The translations under genes were made by a program, and so were the position numbers. DNA of 64,000 bases from Vibrio sp. D404a. Its GTDB lineage: Bacteria; Pseudomonadota; Gammaproteobacteria; Enterobacterales; Vibrionaceae. The notes under the pieces were generated by a model, which was given only the letters and a program-made list of their open reading frames with translations, searched no databases and was not told the DNA's origin. The stretch covers positions 62,001 through 126,000 of the forward strand of contig NZ_JAHGAJ010000002.1 of the NCBI RefSeq assembly GCF_030248535.1, given 5' to 3'. Each line of letters begins with the position of its first letter. The stretch's first letter is position 1. Positions 53,993 through 63,976 of this stretch are shown here, in pieces.

Positions 53993-55794
53993 TGAATGAT
54001 TCAAAACAACGCCCTAACCTTCCACTTCTAGGGTTTGCAGCCTACAGTGGCACCGGAAAAACCACCCTTCTTGAAGCGCTACTGCCAATGTTGACTGACT
54101 CGGGTCTACGTATTGGTGTTCTTAAGCACGCGCATCATGATTTCGATGTCGATAAGCCTGGCAAAGACAGCTACCGACTGCGTAAAGCGGGCGCAAGCCA
54201 AATGCTGATCGCATCGCGCAAGCGTCATGTGTTGATGACAGAAACACCAGAAGCAGAAGCGGACTTTGATTACCTTTTGACGCGATTTGATGCCGACAAA
54301 CTCGATCTAATTTTGGTTGAAGGCTGTAAGAACATCGCGTTTCCTAAGATCGAGTTACACCGTGAAGAAGTGGGTAAACCTTGGCTCTACTCTAACGACA
54401 GCAACATCATTGCGATTGCGGCTGATACTCAAGTTGAGACTGAACTTCCTCAAATGTCGATCAACGACCTTGAAGCGATTCGTGACTTTGTTATCAGCTA
54501 TGCGAAAGATTTCAACCCAACCGCTTCAAGCTGCGCTTCAAAGGATGCAAAAGCGCCTGCGGTTTGTTGTGATTCATTCTCCCCAGCAGGTCTGACGGTC
54601 ACTCAAGGTCAAGCGAAGATCTTAGAGAGCATCGACACGAAGCAGCAAAACGAAGAGGTTGCCATTGAGTCAGCCTATGGCCGAGTGTTAGCAGAGGATG
54701 TGGTTTCGCCAATTAATGTGCCTCAAAACACCAACTCTGCGATGGACGGATACGCGGTTCGCAGCGATGACCTTGAGCAAGAGCAGTATCATGTTGTGGC
54801 CGAAGTTTTCGCAGGGCACAGTTACGACAGCGAAGTGCAAAAAGGCCAAGCGGTTAAGATCATGACAGGCGCACCAACACCAACTGGTGCAGATACAGTC
54901 ATCATGCGTGAACAAGCCGTTCAAGATGGTGAGTTTGTGCGCTTCCCTGAAGCTAAAATCAATTCGGGGCAAAACGTTCGTATGGCTGGTGAAGATTTGT
55001 CGGCTGGCCAAGCTGTGTTTACGCAGGGCACTCGCATTGAAGCTCCAGAGATGGGCATGATGGCGTCACTCGGTTTTGCACACTGCCCTGTTCTTCGTCA
55101 GGTTAAAGTGGGTATTTTCTCAACCGGTGATGAAGTTCAAGCTCCGGGCACGCCGCAGCAAGCGAATTCAATCTACGACTCAAATCGCTACACCATTATC
55201 GGTATGTTGCAGAAACTGGGCTGTGAAATTGTCGACTACGGCATCATTGAAGATGACCAACAGAAGATGAAAGAAGTTCTACACTCGGCGGCACTTGAGA
55301 CAGACATGGTGTTAACGTCGGGTGGTGTATCGGTTGGTGACGCTGATTATATTAAGTTAGCGTTAGATGAGCTTGGTGAGATCAACTTCTGGCGTATCAA
55401 TATGCGTCCAGGTCGCCCGCTTGCTTACGGTAAGATTGAACAGACTCCTTTCTTCGGTCTGCCGGGTAACCCTGTGGCCGTAATGGTCTCTTTCATCAAC
55501 TTTGTTGAACCGGCTATCCGTAAACTGCAAGGTCAAACAAACTGGACTCCTGTTAAAGCCAATGCGATTGCGACTGAGCAGCTTCGCTCTCGTCAAGGGC
55601 GCACCGAGTTCAGCCGTGGTGTGTTCTCTATGAATGAGCAAGGCCAGTTAGAAGTTCGTACTACTGGTAAACAAGGCTCTGGCATTCTGCGCTCGATGAG
55701 TGAAGCCAACTGCTTAATTGAGATCTCCCCTTCTGTCGACACCGTAAAAGTGGGTGAAACGGTCACCATTATTCCACTGCAAGGTCGAGTCTAA
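53992..55794 (+). CDS. mobB-moeA: MobB-MoeA fusion: cofactor GTPase plus molybdopterin molybdotransferase
   Basis: A 600-residue fused protein. Residues about 10-175 are MobB, with P-loop AAYSGTGKTTLLE and IASRKRHVLMTE. After a short linker with SCASKDAKAPAVCC, residues about 195-600 are MoeA, which inserts the metal into adenylated molybdopterin: NSAMDGYAV, MTGAPTPTGADTVIMREQ, FSTGDEV and LTSGGVSVGDADY. A fusion is known in Vibrio. With TupABC and MobA upstream it would load the metal and make the dinucleotide form for FdhA. Confidence 0.94.
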   Translation: MNDSKQRPNLPLLGFAAYSGTGKTTLLEALLPMLTDSGLRIGVLKHAHHDFDVDKPGKDSYRLRKAGASQMLIASRKRHVLMTETPEAEADFDYLLTRFDADKLDLILVEGCKNIAFPKIELHREEVGKPWLYSNDSNIIAIAADTQVETELPQMSINDLEAIRDFVISYAKDFNPTASSCASKDAKAPAVCCDSFSPAGLTVTQGQAKILESIDTKQQNEEVAIESAYGRVLAEDVVSPINVPQNTNSAMDGYAVRSDDLEQEQYHVVAEVFAGHSYDSEVQKGQAVKIMTGAPTPTGADTVIMREQAVQDGEFVRFPEAKINSGQNVRMAGEDLSAGQAVFTQGTRIEAPEMGMMASLGFAHCPVLRQVKVGIFSTGDEVQAPGTPQQANSIYDSNRYTIIGMLQKLGCEIVDYGIIEDDQQKMKEVLHSAALETDMVLTSGGVSVGDADYIKLALDELGEINFWRINMRPGRPLAYGKIEQTPFFGLPGNPVAVMVSFINFVEPAIRKLQGQTNWTPVKANAIATEQLRSRQGRTEFSRGVFSMNEQGQLEVRTTGKQGSGILRSMSEANCLIEISPSVDTVKVGETVTIIPLQGRV

Positions 55795-55825
55795 CCTCAA
55801 ATTAGTGGGCGGATATAAGACACTA

Positions 55826-55867
55826 AAAGGCGAAGTCATCAATAGTCATCGACGGCTTCGCTTTTTT
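55826..55867 (+). terminator. terminator after mobB-moeA
   Basis: GCGAAGTC (55830-55837) pairs with GGCTTCGC (55854-55861) with one wobble, followed by TTTTTTAT. It ends the tup-mob-moeA run. Confidence 0.75.
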
Positions 55868-56020
55868 ATCTCAAGTCAATCGATAGAGCATACAATGATT
55901 TTTTACCGCTCTACTCAATTCAAGTTTACTTTACTAAACAACTAATTCCGCCTTATCCTTGAGAGTAAGACAGATTTTCTGTAGAGTTCGCGAAAATTCT
56001 AGATTCAACTGGAGAGCACC

Positions 56021-56287
56021 ATGGCTCGTACTATTCTGTATACCTATAAAGATGAAGACAAAGAGTTGCTGTTTTCAAAGCAACAACACCGCACAATCCA
56101 AGAAGCTGTTGCTGCGGCTGAAGGCATCGACATCACTGAGTATCTAAAAACAGAGCAACAGCTTGAGTTGATTTCAGATACTAAAGCGGTTCGTAATTAT
56201 CAAGATAACTACTTCCGTAAACTTGGCTTCACAAAGCTAACGCTGAAGCAGAAAGAAAACCTGGGTGTTGGTAAAAAGAATAAGTAG
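56021..56287 (+). CDS. DUF2960 family small protein
   Basis: An 88-residue soluble, charged protein: MARTILYTYKDEDKELLFSK at the start and VRNYQDNYFRKLGFTKL in the middle match the DUF2960 family, found in Vibrio and Shewanella. Function unknown. It has GGAGAG before the ATG and a clean terminator after it, so it is a stand-alone gene. The basic C-terminus (KQKENLGVGKKNK) is longer than in some relatives. Confidence 0.85.
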   Translation: MARTILYTYKDEDKELLFSKQQHRTIQEAVAAAEGIDITEYLKTEQQLELISDTKAVRNYQDNYFRKLGFTKLTLKQKENLGVGKKNK

Positions 56288-56342
56288 CCTTTGGCCTCTT
56301 TGTTCTGATTGTTCGCTTTAGCAACCAAGACATCAAACAATA

Positions 56343-56380
56343 AAAAATGCCGCAACCTCTTCAGAGATTGCGGCATTTTT
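56343..56380. terminator. bidirectional terminator between DUF2960 and nagK
   Basis: AAAAATGCCGCAA and TTGCGGCATTTTT form a perfect 13-bp stem with a 12-base loop, flanked by A and T runs. Confidence 0.92.
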
Positions 56381-56415
56381 ATTTATTAGGTTTAACTCGC
56401 TTTACCTAAGTTAGA

Positions 56416-57324
56416 TTACTTAAGGTTAAGGAATGCTGCGCCACGCACGCCGCCTGAATCACCGTGTTTCGCTTTGATGATCTTTGGACATTTCGCAACT
56501 GAAAGCAGGTATTTCGGAATACGCTTTGGCATCTCTTCATAAATAAGCTCGAAGTTAGACAGACCACCACCCAGAGCAACCACGTGTGGGTCCAACGCTG
56601 TGAATAGGTTTGCAAAACAGATTGCTAGAAGCTCCATAAAGCGCTCTACGTGCTCTACTGCTTTCTCTTCACCTTCAGCGTGTGCCTTGATGATGTCGAT
56701 CGCCTTTTTCTTCTCGCCATTGTAGTGCTCGTAGATCAGCTCAAAACCACGACCAGATAGGTAGCTATCCAAACAACCTTTCTTGCCACAACCACAACCC
56801 AGTAGAGGTGCATTTTCACCAAGGTGAAGCCATGCATCCAACGGTAGACGCATATGGCCTAGCTCACCAGCTACGTGGTTACGACCAGAGAATACTTTAC
56901 CATCGAAAATCAGACCGCCGCCAAAGCCAGTACCTAGGATAAGACCCGCGACAGAAGGTTCATTTTGAAGCTCTTCATCCCACGCTTCAGAAAGCGCAAA
57001 ACAGTTAGCATCGTTTTCGATCTTAACGCTACGGCCAATGCGAGCTTCTAGATCTTTACGCAGTGGCTTACCTGTTGAAGCAGGTACGTTTACAACTAGC
57101 ATAGTGCCGTCGTCTGCGTTTTCCATGCCCGGTAGACCTAAGCCGATCTTACCTTCACAAGAGAACTCGCTGTCGTATTTCTCAACAAGACCCGCAATCG
57201 TATCGATAAGCTGCTCATAAGAGTCAGTCGGTGTTGGAACACGCTCAGTAGCCAAACGCTCAAGTTTCTCATTGAATGCACCAAATTCAATCTTAGTGCC
57301 GCCAACATCAAAGCCGTAATACAT
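56416..57324 (-). CDS. nagK: N-acetylglucosamine kinase NagK (ROK family)
   Basis: A 302-residue ROK-family kinase that phosphorylates GlcNAc from chitin or wall turnover. [14 protein letters not shown] is the phosphate loop, END-A-NCFAL holds the catalytic aspartate region, and the zinc motif C-G-C-G-x2-G-C is in [16 protein letters not shown]. Start ATG 57324 follows GGAGAG; an in-frame extension of 23 codons lacks a ribosome site. Chitin-rich marine habitats suit the role. It stands alone. Confidence 0.93.
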   Translation of the reverse strand: MYYGFDVGGTKIEFGAFNEKLERLATERVPTPTDSYEQLIDTIAGLVEKYDSEFSCEGKIGLGLPGMENADDGTMLVVNVPASTGKPLRKDLEARIGRSVKIENDANCFALSEAWDEELQNEPSVAGLILGTGFGGGLIFDGKVFSGRNHVAGELGHMRLPLDAWLHLGENAPLLGCGCGKKGCLDSYLSGRGFELIYEHYNGEKKKAIDIIKAHAEGEEKAVEHVERFMELLAICFANLFTALDPHVVALGGGLSNFELIYEEMPKRIPKYLLSVAKCPKIIKAKHGDSGGVRGAAFLNLK

Positions 57325-57477
57325 CAAATCTCTCCAATTTTTCCCTAAATCTGGGACAATATAAAAGTCACTATGGGGTATTATCCATAACACTCCCCCT
57401 ACAAACCGTGATAGATGACAAACTTATTCTTTGATTGGGTCCGTTTGAACAAGTTGTCAGCACATGCGGTGTCAGGC

Positions 57478-58218
57478 TTAGAGCGACGTCTCATTTTTGC
57501 AGTGGTCGATATAAGCGCTTAAGCTTGGTTTTGTTTGGTCTGACTTATAACGGGTTTTACTGAGCATGTAGCTCTCTCTGAACGCTTCAAACCACATTTG
57601 AAGTGTCTTCGCACCCTGCTCTTCACCAGCTTGCTTTAATACTAAGCTCGCCACTTCTGCCGTCGAAAGGTGCTGCTCGTTGTCAGACTTCCTCATCATG
57701 TACTGAGAGACAGATTCTGGCTCAATCGATAACACTGGCAGGTGTTGTAGATACTCAGAGCGACGGAAAATACGACGCGCTTCGCGCCAGCTGCCATCGA
57801 TAAAGATTAGTAACAATGTTTTTTGCGGGTCGCGCATAGCAGGAAGATCTTGAACTACACGGCTCTTATCATCCGTATAGTCTTCTGGAAATACGATCAC
57901 AGGCTGATATTTTTCGTCCTTGAGAATTTCAAGCATCTCTGGGTTTGGTTCCGTTCGGTGCCACAAGTAGACATGACTGTCTTTCACGGTATCAACGATC
58001 AAACGCCCGGTATTACTTGGTTTCAGCACTTCGTTGTCTGACAAAATCAACATGGTTGCGACCTTGGTATCAATATCTGGTTGATGATCACAGATACAAT
58101 GACCTTGCTCGATCTTACAATATTCGCAGCGTACGACTTTACAGCCTCGCGCTTTAAATGGACGAGTAGACAGGGACAAACGATGTTGATATAGACGGTG
58201 AAAAGCGTGAATTCTCAT
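57478..58218 (-). CDS. tRNA-uridine aminocarboxypropyltransferase (DTW domain, TapT/YfiP type)
   Basis: A 246-residue protein of the DTW family, which adds the 3-amino-3-carboxypropyl group to tRNA uridine (position 47 in E. coli) using SAM. The cysteine-rich N-terminal part (CEYCKIEQGHCIC) and the motif FIDGSWREARRI, where DGSW replaces DGTW, are diagnostic. LSTAEVASLVL and the C-terminal basic tail are also conserved. The ATG at 58218 has a weak ribosome site. It is divergent from the desaturase-like gene. Confidence 0.88.
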   Translation of the reverse strand: MRIHAFHRLYQHRLSLSTRPFKARGCKVVRCEYCKIEQGHCICDHQPDIDTKVATMLILSDNEVLKPSNTGRLIVDTVKDSHVYLWHRTEPNPEMLEILKDEKYQPVIVFPEDYTDDKSRVVQDLPAMRDPQKTLLLIFIDGSWREARRIFRRSEYLQHLPVLSIEPESVSQYMMRKSDNEQHLSTAEVASLVLKQAGEEQGAKTLQMWFEAFRESYMLSKTRYKSDQTKPSLSAYIDHCKNETSL

Positions 58219-58292
58219 GGTGTTTAACGATAGCTCTAGAAAAGTGGCACGATTGTACTTAGAGTGACTGGATAATGATAGAAGGAATTCCT

Positions 58293-59084
58293 ATGCAAGA
58301 CCCCTCTCTGCTTCGCCTTATCTGCTTTATCACCGCTTTTGTCGGTTGCGCCTTGTGGGAAGCACGTGCCCCGCGGAAAGCTCTCACGCAAAGTAAATGG
58401 TATCGCTGGAGCAATAACTTTGCTTTGGTCGCGTTGAACAGTGTCTTACTCGCGACACTGATCCCTATTGCCGCGTTTCAATCGGCTTTAATCGCTGAGC
58501 AAAATCAATGGGGACTGTTCAATCAGATTTCACTGCCTATTCCAGTCACTGTTGTTTTATGCGTTCTGTTATTAGACTGCGCCATTTACCTGCAGCATTT
58601 GGGCTTCCATCGAGTCCCGCTATTGTGGCGCTTGCATAGGGTTCACCATGCTGATCTAGACATTGACGTGACGACAGGTACGCGATTCCATCCGATTGAA
58701 ATGATCCTATCGATGCTGATTAAGATTGCCCTCGTGATGTTGCTGGGCGTGCCTGCCATAGCGGTGGTTGTTTTCGAAGTGGTGTTAAACGTCAGTGCTA
58801 TGTTTAATCACAGCAATGCCAAGCTACCACTTTCGATCGACAAAGTACTGCGCAAATGGGTCGTCACACCAGACATGCATCGCGTACACCACTCGGTCAT
58901 AGTTAAAGAAACCCATTCTAATTTTGGTTTCTTCCTATCGGTTTGGGATAGATGGTTTAAAACCTATCGAGCACAGCCTCAACTTGGACACGATAAGGTA
59001 CAAATTGGCGTTCCAGAGATTAACGATGGTAAAGAGCAAAGGCTTGATAAAATGCTACGTCAGCCCTTTATCAAACAGAGTTAG
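58293..59084 (+). CDS. fatty acid hydroxylase/sterol desaturase family membrane protein
   Basis: A 263-residue membrane protein with about four helices and the di-iron histidine boxes HLGFH, HRVHH, FNHSN and HRVHHS of the superfamily. It probably hydroxylates or desaturates a lipid; the substrate is not evident. Start ATG 58293 follows AAGGAATTCCT. The histidine boxes are complete, so it should be active. No lipid gene is adjacent. Confidence 0.88.
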   Translation: MQDPSLLRLICFITAFVGCALWEARAPRKALTQSKWYRWSNNFALVALNSVLLATLIPIAAFQSALIAEQNQWGLFNQISLPIPVTVVLCVLLLDCAIYLQHLGFHRVPLLWRLHRVHHADLDIDVTTGTRFHPIEMILSMLIKIALVMLLGVPAIAVVVFEVVLNVSAMFNHSNAKLPLSIDKVLRKWVVTPDMHRVHHSVIVKETHSNFGFFLSVWDRWFKTYRAQPQLGHDKVQIGVPEINDGKEQRLDKMLRQPFIKQS

Positions 59085-59157
59085 TTAGAGAGTTAAAGCT
59101 GTAGCAGATTGCTTCAATCTCATCAGGCCTAGACCTAATAAACATAGATAAAAACAG

Positions 59158-59193
59158 AAGGACCGACTGTCACATAGACAGTCGGTCCTTTTT
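59158..59193. terminator. bidirectional terminator between desaturase-like and chemoreceptor genes
   Basis: AAGGACCGACTGTC (59158-59171) and GACAGTCGGTCCTT (59177-59190) form a perfect 14-bp stem with a 5-base loop, followed by TTT. Confidence 0.93.
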
Positions 59194-59213
59194 GTTTCCG
59201 TTTCCGAAATGGT

Positions 59214-61259
59214 TTAGCTCAGAACATATTTGTGTAACATCGCTTGCTGGTGGCCTGCGATATCTGCCACCTGCTCTGAGCTTTCAATCATCGACTCTAG
59301 TTGCATCTTGGTATTTTCACCCTGCTCTGAAACGCGTGTGATTGAATGAGTGACATCCACGGTTGCACGTGCCTGCTCTTCTGTTGCTACCATGATCTGT
59401 TCTACGCGACCTTTAATATGTGACACTGCAACTTCTATCTTCTCAAATGCGAGCTTTACATCGCTGCTGGTTTGAAGTGCATTAGCCATTTCACTGCGCG
59501 ATTCAATCACAGATTCTTTCGAACGATCCGCTGCAGCCACCAGTTCTGTCATCATATTGCGGATATTGGTGGTTTGCTGAGAAGTCCCGCTTGCGAGTTT
59601 GCGAACTTCATCGGCAACAACAGCGAAACCTCGGCCTTGCTCTCCGGCCCTAGCCGCCTCAATCGCAGCATTTAGCGCAAGTAAATTGGTGTTTTCGGCA
59701 ATCCCGCTGATCATATCCACCATCTCGCGGATCTCTTTCACTCGGCTATCCAGTTCATTCATCGACTCTTCATTAACGCTGAGCGTTTTCTCAAGTGCAT
59801 GAAGGCGCTGTTGGTTAAGGCCAACGACCTGACTACCGTTGACTGACTCGGTTTCAGCCAGTTGCGCATCATCGTTCGAAGCATTCGAGATTCGAGCAAT
59901 TTCGCTGATTGACGCTTCCAGTTCTGTGATCGTGGTGATCATGTTCTGAAGTGACTCGTTTTGCTCATTCAGACTGTTATTGGTCTGCTCCGCCGCATCG
60001 TGGCTCACTTCCGCCGTTTGATACAGGGTTTCACAGTTACGAGTTACCGAACTGACTGATTCTGCGGTGGACTCGATAACGAGGTTGAGTTTGGAAGTAA
60101 TCACCTGCAGTTCATATGGCCCGATTGGCTCTGATTTCTTTGAAAAATCATGCTCAGCTAGTAGAGCCAAGTGCTGCTTAATGTTCTTCAAGCCTTTGTT
60201 AACCCAACGACGAAGAACAACGCCTGAGATCAGAATGATCAGTGCTATCGTTGCTCCGCTAATCAACAGCACTCTGTCGATGTTGCTAATGGTGCTGTTC
60301 ACCACAGACGCGCTGTCATCAATCAGGTAAGACGCTGTATCGGATAGACTATTGAGGCTGGTGATCAATCTATTTGCCGTTGTGATGACTTCAGTCAACT
60401 CTTGTTTCTGCTGCTCAACGAGCTCTAATTTGCCTAAGATATTTCTAACAATACCTTGGTCAGTAAAGCCCTCTTTTACCATGTCGTACGCAGCTACAAG
60501 GCTGGTGAAGTCTTTAACATCAGGGTGCCACTCTGCAAAATCATCGTACGCCAAGTTCATCCCAGCAAGACGGTTACGAAGCTGGCGATATTCTGGCTCC
60601 GCTTTTTCCATTTCGTCATGCATCATCAGCATAAGAAAAGAGCTTTCCATCGCACTCACACTTGAAACAAAACGGTTAGCGGCATCCGTTGATTCTGGGT
60701 TACCTTCCGCTAGAAACGAGCTGATACGATTCATTTCAGGACCCGCAGAGCTCACGCCATAGCGAAATGGCTCGATTTGCGTATCAATAACGTTCTGCTT
60801 GGCTTGAATGTCTATCTGCATCGTCAGGACATTCGATGTCATCGCTTGCAGTTTTGTCATGTCAGCAACTAAGGTTTCTTTATCTTGTTCAGATATGGCA
60901 TCAGGGAAGTGGTCAGTAATAACCAGCAGCTCCTGCAGCATGACATTTGATTCGTCGGCAAGCGTTTGGATAGATGATTTGGTTGAATTCAGGTCACTCA
61001 GATCAGAAGACTGAGTGCTGTAACCCAATAATTTAACTTGCTCTAGTACATTTTGCGTCAGGTTGGCATTATTGAGTGCGAGCGGTAATACTTGTTCCGA
61101 AAGCGTGTCGAAATAGCCTCCTACTCTTTCGACCCCTTTAATGCTGACCATGGAAAGAAAAACGACAAGCAGCAAGATAGCGACAAAGATACTGCTTACG
61201 GTTTGTATAAGAGAAAAAGTGAAGCGTGATGGTTGATTCGTTACATTTATGTCAGGCAT
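59214..61259 (-). CDS. methyl-accepting chemotaxis protein with large helical sensor
   Basis: A 681-residue chemoreceptor with helix 1 (about 17-38), a predominantly helical periplasmic region of about 270 residues, helix 2 (about 325-348) and a HAMP-like linker. The signalling domain has [23 protein letters not shown] at its tip. The sensor fits an all-helical bundle and lacks recognisable Cache signatures. No C-terminal pentapeptide for CheR is seen. Its 5' end overlaps the upstream flank of the divergent NlpC gene, whose true start lies further in. Confidence 0.9.
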   Translation of the reverse strand: MPDINVTNQPSRFTFSLIQTVSSIFVAILLLVVFLSMVSIKGVERVGGYFDTLSEQVLPLALNNANLTQNVLEQVKLLGYSTQSSDLSDLNSTKSSIQTLADESNVMLQELLVITDHFPDAISEQDKETLVADMTKLQAMTSNVLTMQIDIQAKQNVIDTQIEPFRYGVSSAGPEMNRISSFLAEGNPESTDAANRFVSSVSAMESSFLMLMMHDEMEKAEPEYRQLRNRLAGMNLAYDDFAEWHPDVKDFTSLVAAYDMVKEGFTDQGIVRNILGKLELVEQQKQELTEVITTANRLITSLNSLSDTASYLIDDSASVVNSTISNIDRVLLISGATIALIILISGVVLRRWVNKGLKNIKQHLALLAEHDFSKKSEPIGPYELQVITSKLNLVIESTAESVSSVTRNCETLYQTAEVSHDAAEQTNNSLNEQNESLQNMITTITELEASISEIARISNASNDDAQLAETESVNGSQVVGLNQQRLHALEKTLSVNEESMNELDSRVKEIREMVDMISGIAENTNLLALNAAIEAARAGEQGRGFAVVADEVRKLASGTSQQTTNIRNMMTELVAAADRSKESVIESRSEMANALQTSSDVKLAFEKIEVAVSHIKGRVEQIMVATEEQARATVDVTHSITRVSEQGENTKMQLESMIESSEQVADIAGHQQAMLHKYVLS

Positions 61260-61364
61260 TTTTGTTCCGATTTAGGTACGGTGTGTGGCATCCTTTCTAA
61301 GCTCGGTATACTAAGTTTCTCTCATGACACTTTTATTTCACTAATCTTTCAGAAGAGTTACAGA

Positions 61365-61847
61365 TTGCTATTAATTCAAAGAGTTATATTGATACTCACT
61401 ATAATAGGCGCCGTTGGGTGCTCTTCATCACCTGACTTTGATGCACAACCAGCTAAAAACACGACACTGTCGCCCGTAGAGAAACAGACCACACGGGCCT
61501 ACATGAGTGTGTATAACGAATGGCAAGGTGTGCCTTATCGTTTTGGCGGGACGTCAGTTAATGGCGTGGATTGCTCTGCATTTGTCCAAATCGCAGTGTT
61601 AAACGCGACACAACAAGCGTTACCGCGAACGACATTAGATCAAAGTAAGCAGGGAATCGAAATTGCTTATGAACAAGCGAAGAGTGGCGATTTGGTGTTT
61701 TTCAAAACATCGCCCAAGGTGAGACACGTTGGTGTTTATCTGGGAAACAAACAATTTCTTCACGCATCTACGTCTAAGGGAGTGATTATTTCTCGTTTGG
61801 ATAACCCTTACTGGGCTTCAACTTTTTGGCACTTTAGACGAATCTAA
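61365..61847 (+). CDS. NlpC/P60 family lipoprotein (peptidoglycan endopeptidase)
   Basis: A 160-residue cysteine peptidase. The catalytic cysteine is in NGVDCSAF, the histidine in RHVGVYLG and a third polar residue in FLHAS. The N-terminus has a lipobox (IIGAVGCSSS), so the protein is a lipoprotein, likely in the outer membrane. I use TTG 61365, with AGAAGAG seven bases before it; an ORF open 44 codons further upstream overlaps the divergent chemoreceptor gene and lacks a lipoprotein-type start. It is similar in size to E. coli NlpC. Confidence 0.88.
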   Translation: MLLIQRVILILTIIGAVGCSSSPDFDAQPAKNTTLSPVEKQTTRAYMSVYNEWQGVPYRFGGTSVNGVDCSAFVQIAVLNATQQALPRTTLDQSKQGIEIAYEQAKSGDLVFFKTSPKVRHVGVYLGNKQFLHASTSKGVIISRLDNPYWASTFWHFRRI

Positions 61848-61989
61848 CTGAGGGCTGAGATATTGGCCTCAATACTTAGCGACCTTTTCTGACAAGAAGT
61901 ACGACAAGATAAAAATATGCTGAGCGATAGACAAAGTGATGTTGGCGAATCATCATCCGCCAACACATCTATTCGCTAACGAGCTTGCG

Positions 61990-62334
61990 TTAGTCGTATT
62001 TAGCAACAGCCGTATCGAATAAGTTCTTAACCAGTGCGATATACTCGTCAAGGAACCCGATCTGCTCATTGGTCGCTTTCTTCGCCCAAACACCTGCCAA
62101 TACTTCACCTAAATCGGCAACCACGGCATCGGCTTCTTTAAGCAGTTGGAATCGAACGCTTGAGTGCAACTCAGGATTTTGCTCGAAAATCGCCATGATG
62201 TTCGTTGAGATCATGTCTGTAACGATATCTTCAACACTTTCCGTGCCTGTATCACCTTTGCCACTTGTAAATACATCCAAATTAAACGACAAGTGCTCAA
62301 TTAAAGCTAAATAACCATCGGTTTCTACAACCAC
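61990..62334 (-). CDS. DUF3802 family protein
   Basis: A 114-residue soluble helical protein; MVVETDGYLALIEHLSFNLDVF and the body (VRFQLLKEADAVVADLGEVLAGVWA) match DUF3802, a family restricted to Vibrio and relatives. Function unknown. No signal or membrane segment is seen. It is alone, with 460 bp of non-coding sequence upstream. Confidence 0.85.
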   Translation of the reverse strand: MVVETDGYLALIEHLSFNLDVFTSGKGDTGTESVEDIVTDMISTNIMAIFEQNPELHSSVRFQLLKEADAVVADLGEVLAGVWAKKATNEQIGFLDEYIALVKNLFDTAVAKYD

Positions 62335-62794
62335 AATACATCTCCGTTTATGCTCAATGGTAAATTCTTTATCACGATAACCTACAATACTAGGCGAACT
62401 CTCAGTATTGTCATTAACTAATTGTTTGATTTGCTAATAATGCACTTCACCGTGCGGTTAAGTGCTCAAAATTAACTCAGAAGTGGTAGCAACTTCATTG
62501 ATTATCGTTGAGTGACTCATTAAAACAGAGTTTTTTGAATCACGAACTGATTTACAACAATATCAATTGAATAAGGCTTTTTCAGCAATCGGGTATATAG
62601 GTCGTCTCAAATGTGAGATTGATTCCATACTAAACCCGTTGTTATGCGATTTTTATTAAGGGCTAAAGGTCACAATTCTCGTAATTGCTAGTCTCACAGA
62701 GTAATTACAGCTAAGAACATTGACGCATACGTCTATAAATAGTGGAAATTTATCCTAAACTATTGCTTATACCCACGTTCTTTGAGGATTTCCT
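62335..62794. other. 460-bp non-coding space between DUF3802 and kinase-like gene
   Basis: No coding frame is supported here. An imperfect hairpin lies at 62442-62465 (GCACTTCACCG / CGGTTAAGTGC, loop TG, one mismatch) with no T run. The space must carry the divergent promoters; its size would allow a small RNA, but I see no terminator that would mark one. Confidence 0.5.
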
Positions 62795-63661
62795 ATGTGG
62801 CAGGCCATTTCTCAACAACTTTCAGACACCCTTCTATTTAACTTCCCTATCACCGAGCGCGTTAAGGTATCTGGTGGCGATATTAATGATTGCTACATGA
62901 TCACCGACGGCAATGAACGCTACTTTGTGAAAGTGAATCAAAGGGAGTTCATCAACAAGTTCGAGATAGAGGCCGAGAACCTGCGCCTTCTGCGCAATAC
63001 CACTACGGTTTACGTACCAGAGTTGGTATTGATAGGAACCACCAAGGAATCGTCATTTATTATCCTCAACTATCTTCCAACCAAGCCACTCGACACAGGC
63101 AACAATGGATTTGACTTCGGTGTTTCCTTGGCGAAGTTACACCTATGGGGAGAGCAGAAAGAGTTCGGCTACGATCAAGACAATTACATCGGCGCTACGT
63201 TACAGCCAAACCCTTGGCACAAGAAATGGGGACGCTTTTTCTCTGAACAACGCATTGGCTTTCAATTGCAACTGTTAAAAGAGAAAGGCATCGATTTTGG
63301 CGATATCGATGAAATTGTCGATGTTGTCCACAATCAACTGGCAGGTCACAATCCTTCACCCTCCCTGCTCCATGGGGATTTATGGCACGGTAATGTCGCG
63401 ACGTCAGCATTTGGCCCGATTTGTTATGACCCAGCGTGTTATTGGGGAGATAGAGAGTGTGATATCGCTATGACTGAGCTGTTTGGTGGTTTTCCTGATG
63501 AGTTTTATCAAGGCTACCAAAGCGTCGCTCCGCTGGACGTCGACTATAATGTTCGAAAAGACCTTTATAACTTGTACCATCTTCTCAATCACTGCAACCA
63601 ATTTGGCGGGCATTACTTGGCGCAAACGGAAGCACACATTCAGAAGATCCTGGCCGTTTAA
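62795..63661 (+). CDS. fructosamine kinase family protein
   Basis: A 288-residue kinase-fold protein of the fructosamine-3-kinase/YniA family, which phosphorylates sugar adducts on proteins or amines for their removal. KVSGGDINDCYMIT is the nucleotide loop, RYFVKVNQ holds the lysine, and LLHGDLWHGNVATS is the catalytic loop; ICYDPACYWGDRECDIAM holds the metal aspartate. Length and motif spacing are normal, so it should be active. ATG 62795 follows TGAGGATTTCCT. It is followed at 22 bp by a small cysteine-rich gene. Confidence 0.9.
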   Translation: MWQAISQQLSDTLLFNFPITERVKVSGGDINDCYMITDGNERYFVKVNQREFINKFEIEAENLRLLRNTTTVYVPELVLIGTTKESSFIILNYLPTKPLDTGNNGFDFGVSLAKLHLWGEQKEFGYDQDNYIGATLQPNPWHKKWGRFFSEQRIGFQLQLLKEKGIDFGDIDEIVDVVHNQLAGHNPSPSLLHGDLWHGNVATSAFGPICYDPACYWGDRECDIAMTELFGGFPDEFYQGYQSVAPLDVDYNVRKDLYNLYHLLNHCNQFGGHYLAQTEAHIQKILAV

Positions 63662-63683
63662 GTTGCTATGAGGAGCACCGACT

Positions 63684-63887
63684 ATGCACAACTACACTGA
63701 AAAGCATGTGTCTTGTCCGCATTGTGGACATTCAATTGGTATCACCCTAGATGCTTCAAATGGAAGCCAAGATTTTTACGATGATTGCCCTGCTTGCTGC
63801 AATGCGATTCATTTAGACATGCAGGTCGATGAAGTCAGAAATACCATCCACCTCTCTATTGATGCAGACGACGAACAAGTGTTCTAA
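63684..63887 (+). CDS. CPXCG-motif cysteine-rich protein
   Basis: A 67-residue protein with two paired cysteine motifs, CPHCG (11-15) and CPACC (35-39), that should hold a zinc ion, as in the CPXCG family. The rest is acidic. Function unknown. It follows the kinase-like gene by 22 bp with AGGAG before its ATG, so they are probably co-transcribed. Confidence 0.88.
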   Translation: MHNYTEKHVSCPHCGHSIGITLDASNGSQDFYDDCPACCNAIHLDMQVDEVRNTIHLSIDADDEQVF

Positions 63888-63946
63888 CCAAATGAATAAC
63901 CGCTAGGACCCTGCAGTTAAGTGCGGTTTTGGTGTCCTAAAATGGA

Positions 63947-63976
63947 AAAGGAGCACGTAATGACGTGCTCCTTTGC
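63947..63976 (+). terminator. terminator after the CPXCG gene
   Basis: AAAGGAGCACGT (63947-63958) and ACGTGCTCCTTT (63963-63974) form a perfect 12-bp stem with an AATG loop. Confidence 0.88.

Noticed and set aside
57352..57358. TGGGACA upstream of nagK as a further operator of the fdh/tup regulon
   Set aside because: Only one half of the palindrome is present and no -24/-12 promoter is near.
61233..61364. Long N-terminal extension of the NlpC/P60 protein
   Set aside because: It overlaps the divergent chemoreceptor gene and would put 44 residues before a clean lipoprotein signal that has its own TTG start and ribosome site.
62335..62794. A small RNA gene in the 460-bp gap
   Set aside because: No promoter-terminator pair could be found; the one hairpin has no U tract.
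63919..63928. AAGTGCGGT resembling a Haemophilus DNA-uptake word, with a related sequence near 62455
   Set aside because: Vibrio is not known to use this word, and so few copies are expected by chance.
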